Shown here: piece after piece, positions 4,587 to 7,058 of the stretch | How positions within the stretch are numbered: the first letter of the stretch is position 1 | Layout: the number at the start of each line of letters is the position of its first letter | From: a bacterium | GTDB taxonomy: Bacteria > Zixibacteria > MSB-5A5 > GN15 > FEB-12 | DNA: 7,058 bases | Reading direction: 5' to 3' | Assembly: GCA_030612965.1 (NCBI GenBank) | Contig: JAUWMW010000119.1 | Location: 1 to 7,058, forward strand | Translations under genes and position numbers: made by a program | The notes under the pieces: model-generated | What the model saw: the letters and a program-made list of their open reading frames with translations, nothing else | Told to the model about the DNA's origin: nothing | The model's database searches: none

Positions 4587-5102
4587 ATGCTCTCCGCCGA
4601 AGATATCATACGCCGTTTGAATCTGAAACCGCTGGCGATGGAGGGCGGTTACTTCCGGGAGACATACCGTTCCGATGAGACCATCTCTCGCTCGGTTCTA
4701 CCTCTGCGGTTCGCCGGTGATCGATCTTTCTCGACCGCCATCTACTACCTGTTGACTGCTCATACCTTCTCCGCCCTGCACCGGTTACCTTCGGATGAGC
4801 TATTCCATTTCTACCTGGGAGACCCGGTCGACATGCTGCAACTACATCCCGATGGATCAAGCGCTGTGATCACGTTCGGGCATGATCTTGCCGGCGGTCA
4901 CCAACTGCAAGTTGTAGTGCCACGACTGGTTTGGCAGGGATCGTTCTTGCGCGAAGGCGGTCGATGGGCGCTGCTGGGCACAACCGTTGCCCCCGGTTTT
5001 GACTTTGAGGATTACGAGACGGGCGAGCGGGAACAACTCACTAGGCAGTATCCCGACCGCGCGAAACTGATCGCACAACTGTCTCGCGCCGACAGCAATT
5101 GA
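4587..5102 (+). CDS. DUF985 cupin-family protein
   Basis: A 171-aa cytosolic protein of the DUF985 cupin family (yeast YML079W-like), matching the family's usual length. Family landmarks in order: L-K-P-L-A-M-E-G-G-Y-F-R-E-T-Y-R-S (13-29), S-T-A-I-Y-Y-L-L-T (49-57), F-S-A-L-H-R-L-P-S-D-E-L-F-H-F-Y-L-G-D-P-V (61-81), then a W-Q-G-S segment and L-G-T-T-V-A-P-G-F-D-F-E-D-Y-E near the end. His65, Glu71 and His74 sit where cupins place ligands in the barrel. The natural substrate of the family is not established. GGGA lies 7 nt before ATG 4587. The neighbour rqcH is convergent with only 5 nt between stop codons and no terminator is visible between them, so transcripts must overlap. Confidence 0.92.
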   Translation: MLSAEDIIRRLNLKPLAMEGGYFRETYRSDETISRSVLPLRFAGDRSFSTAIYYLLTAHTFSALHRLPSDELFHFYLGDPVDMLQLHPDGSSAVITFGHDLAGGHQLQVVVPRLVWQGSFLREGGRWALLGTTVAPGFDFEDYETGEREQLTRQYPDRAKLIAQLSRADSN

Positions 5103-5107
5103 GGTAC

Positions 5108-6784
5108 TTACTTCGACGGTGGTCGCGGCGCCACCATCAATGATTTCTCCCGCTGCACCGTCACCAGTCCCGGCTTGGCTTTGCGCGGTTTGCGGACGTA
5201 GCGGCGTTCGGTGTAAATGACCGGCACCAATGAGTCGTGGCGCGCCTTGCTGTGAAAGGCGGCAACGGACGCGGCTTCTTCGATCTCCGCTTTCGACGGC
5301 ACGAACGACTTGTTGGGAAACTTGATGACGACGTGCGAGCCGGGACACTGCTGCGTATGAAACCACAACTCGTACGGTCGCGCATGGTCAAAAGTGGTGC
5401 GGTCGTTGTCGGCGCCCTGCCGTCCCACCAGCAGTTTCAAGCCGGTCGATAGTCGATACTCTCGGTAGGGCAGCCGTACCGTCTGCTCACCCCGACCGGG
5501 CGTCACACCGGGCGCGAGCGACGCCAACTCCTGCTCGTAACGTCGGCTCGCCGACTCGAAGTCCGCCTCCAGCGCCGCCTGTATCTCCTTTATTGCCTTG
5601 ATCTCATCTCTGGTGATCTCAAGACGACGTTTCAGGAGTTTCTGGCCGTCGCGTCCCTTGCGGAACTTCTTGAAGTAGGCCTCTGCGTTCTGCTGAGGTG
5701 ACAGGGCTTCCTCCAGATCGATCGTGGTCGGTTGGGGAGGATCGAAGTATACGTCATCGACCGTGATCTCCTTAAGGCCCGTCCGGAGCCGACCGAAATT
5801 GATCTGCAGCAACTCTGCATACTTCTTGTAGCGCTCGAAATCGGCCGCCTGCGCCAGGTCCTTCTCCACGGATTTCAATCGCCTCTCAAGTTTCTTTACC
5901 TGACGTGCGACCGCATCGGTTACTTTCTTCTCATCATCCGCCTCAGTGCGCACGGTTCGCTTAACCTCGCACATGGCCAGCGTTGCCAGCGACAAAGTCT
6001 TGAATTTGGTTGGTGTGTCCGACGCCGTTTTGAGGCGAAACGGAAAAACCTCGACCGCTCGCGGCGCGTCATAAAGGAAACCGCCCAACGGTCGGGCAAA
6101 GCGATCGACGACTTCCTTAACCTGCGCCACCAGGCGCTCGCATGCAGCATCGTCGCATGACTCTGTCGTCAGATCGACACAGTCGGCGCGCGTTACGGTT
6201 TCAAGCGCCAGCGTTCGATCGAAACCGTGAAGGTTCTTTTCCACGAAGCGAGCGATGGACGTCTTCGGTCCCTCTGCAAATCGTGCGCGTAGCGATTCAA
6301 TCGTTTGGACGCGGGGATCTATCTTATCGAGGGGTGGCGGCGGCTCATATCGTGTACCGGGCGTGAAGCTCTTCTTGCGCAGGCTTGCCAATCGTCCCAG
6401 TGATTCATCCAGATGCCAAATGTTACCGTTGGGACCTAACGCTTCGCACAGCAACATAGATGTAACACCCGATTGTTCGAGAGTGAGGGTGAAGATGCGA
6501 TCAAAGCCAAGTTGCTCAGCCTTGACGATAACCGCGTCGTCCAGCCCGAACAACGGTCGCGGTTTTTCTCTGGTATCCATGCGTATCTTCGACGCTGGTA
6601 CTAAGAACACACCGGAGCCGGCCGGATGGTAGCGAAACCCCAGCGCCAGCGGTTTTTTGTCGCCCTTGATGAAGAAGTAGGCGGCGCGTTCCTTCTTGTA
6701 GAACTCAGCGGACAGTATTCTGCCACCCACGGCTTCTTCATTGAGCGCGGACACCAGCGCCATGATGTGCAGCGAGGTTTGCAT
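5108..6784 (-). CDS. rqcH: RqcH / NFACT-family ribosome quality-control factor
   Basis: A complete 558-aa NFACT protein (B. subtilis RqcH is about 570 aa; older names FbpA, fibronectin-binding protein). In known members it binds the obstructed 50S subunit carrying a stalled peptidyl-tRNA, recruits tRNA-Ala and adds C-terminal alanine tails that mark the peptide for degradation. The NFACT-N domain covers about 1-170, with the conserved Asp95-Arg96 pair (GFDRI) that corresponds to the DR motif needed for tailing. A helix-hairpin-helix-like part follows (about 170-225, F-V-E-K-N-L-H-G-F-D-R-T-L-A). A long coiled coil spans about 280-430, including the family signature L-S-P-Q-Q-N-A-E-A-Y-F-K-K-F. 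NFACT-R (DUF814) lies at about 440-550, with E-L-W-F-H-T and P-G-S-H-V-V-I-K. The ATG at 6784 is preferred over the adjacent TTG at 6787. No clear Shine-Dalgarno sequence is seen. It stands alone with its own promoter. Confidence 0.94.
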   Translation of the reverse strand: MQTSLHIMALVSALNEEAVGGRILSAEFYKKERAAYFFIKGDKKPLALGFRYHPAGSGVFLVPASKIRMDTREKPRPLFGLDDAVIVKAEQLGFDRIFTLTLEQSGVTSMLLCEALGPNGNIWHLDESLGRLASLRKKSFTPGTRYEPPPPLDKIDPRVQTIESLRARFAEGPKTSIARFVEKNLHGFDRTLALETVTRADCVDLTTESCDDAACERLVAQVKEVVDRFARPLGGFLYDAPRAVEVFPFRLKTASDTPTKFKTLSLATLAMCEVKRTVRTEADDEKKVTDAVARQVKKLERRLKSVEKDLAQAADFERYKKYAELLQINFGRLRTGLKEITVDDVYFDPPQPTTIDLEEALSPQQNAEAYFKKFRKGRDGQKLLKRRLEITRDEIKAIKEIQAALEADFESASRRYEQELASLAPGVTPGRGEQTVRLPYREYRLSTGLKLLVGRQGADNDRTTFDHARPYELWFHTQQCPGSHVVIKFPNKSFVPSKAEIEEAASVAAFHSKARHDSLVPVIYTERRYVRKPRKAKPGLVTVQREKSLMVAPRPPSK

Positions 6785-6810
6785 CAAGCGAATATACTCG
6801 ACGGCACTGC

Positions 6811-6835
6811 CGTTGGCAACCAGTGTTGCCTAACG
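6811..6835 (-). promoter_or_regulatory. Hairpin in the rqcH leader
   Basis: CGTTGGCAAC pairs with GTTGCC-T-AACG around loop CAGT, a 10-bp stem with one bulged T. An overlapping small palindrome ACGGC-ACT-GCCGT (6801-6813) shares three bases with it, so the two cannot fully form at once. Both lie in the presumed mRNA leader of about 85 nt. No T-tract follows, so this is not a plain terminator. Confidence 0.35.
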
Positions 6836-6874
6836 CAACGATTAGTGCGAACAAATCACCTGCTCCAAACGTTT

Positions 6875-6903
6875 AATATATGAGAAGCGGTGGGCGGTCG
6901 GAA
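6875..6903 (-). promoter_or_regulatory. Probable rqcH promoter
   Basis: On the minus strand TTCCGA (6903-6898), 17-nt spacer, TATATT (6880-6875). The -10 is near consensus, the -35 is weak. The start would lie near 6868, giving a leader of about 85 nt. Confidence 0.4.
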
Positions 6904-6941
6904 TCGTCTCCAGGATATATAAAAGTCCCACTGCGTGCGAT

Positions 6942-6970
6942 GGCGGAGCAAGGATGCTCCGCCTTTTTTT
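6942..6970 (+). terminator. Strong rho-independent terminator with no visible upstream plus-strand gene
   Basis: GGCGGAGCA (6942-6950), loop AGGA, TGCTCCGCC (6955-6963) gives a perfect 9-bp stem, followed by seven T (6964-6970). The T-tract fixes the plus orientation. The only gene to its left is rqcH on the other strand, so it ends an unannotated short transcript, stops antisense reading, or is a relic of a lost gene. Confidence 0.85.
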
Positions 6971-7058
6971 GTCCTTGTTCTGAAGGCGCTTGGTTTTTGC
7001 CTCTACCATCCGGCCAATTAGCGATCCCGCACGGCGACGGGGGCTGGTGTCGTGTAGT

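Noticed and set aside
5732..6160. A 142-codon plus-strand frame within rqcH.
   Set aside because: Antisense shadow of the conserved coiled-coil and signature region of rqcH.
6838..7008. A short minus-strand frame starting at an ATG near 7008 with a Lys/Arg-rich beginning.
   Set aside because: It runs through the orphan terminator stem and the rqcH promoter and has no ribosome site or family resemblance.

Overview
The window looks like chromosomal DNA of a Gram-negative, moderately GC-rich, deep-branching bacterium. The pointers are a PorV/PorQ-type outer-membrane protein, an operon of DUF2089 and SHOCT-like genes, an RqcH (NFACT) gene and dispersed double-hairpin repeats between genes. A lineage of the Fibrobacteres-Chlorobi-Bacteroidetes neighbourhood (for example a Zixibacteria-like MAG) would fit, but this is inference from gene content. 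No rRNA, tRNA, CRISPR array or recognisable transposase gene is visible.

Left part, minus strand (1-982): a three-ORF transcription unit reads leftwards. First comes a 38-codon ORF with the phosphate-binding loop of a low-molecular-weight-phosphatase-type arsenate reductase. It overlaps by ATGA with an 81-aa protein carrying three clustered cysteines. After 72 nt comes a zinc-dependent medium-chain alcohol dehydrogenase that runs off the left edge. Divergent to it, on the plus strand (1251-1844), is an exported cysteine-rich protein with one HMA metal-binding domain and three C-A-K-x-C motifs, with its own promoter and a strong terminator. The stretch 983-1178 holds only the presumed divergent promoters and a short direct repeat (GAACTTT twice, 18 nt apart).

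Middle (1900-3210): a PorV/PorQ-like outer-membrane protein gene lies between two inverted copies of a 65-nt double-hairpin repeat. Convergent to it is a minus-strand operon (4266 to 3211) of a DUF2089 helix-turn-helix protein, a 70-aa small protein and a 145-aa protein with an N-terminal SHOCT-like (YvlB/LiaX N-terminal type) domain. All three share one short L-x2-L-x2-G-x-I-x-V-[DE]-E-A motif, so the operon looks like a product of duplication or of shared domain use. Its AT-rich promoter region borders a stretch (4389-4476) that folds into a compact three-way junction with no assigned function.

Right part (4587-7058): a DUF985 cupin gene on the plus strand ends 5 nt from the end of a complete rqcH gene on the minus strand. 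RqcH acts in rescue of stalled 50S subunits. The rqcH leader can form hairpins. Beyond it lies a strong plus-strand terminator with no visible plus-strand gene in front of it. The last 88 bases (6971-7058) show nothing I can assign.

I see no single integrated new system. The observations most worth following are the arsenate-reductase remnant coupled to the Cys-trio protein, the HMA/CAKxC protein, the three-gene repeated-motif operon, the paired double-hairpin repeats and the unassigned three-way junction.
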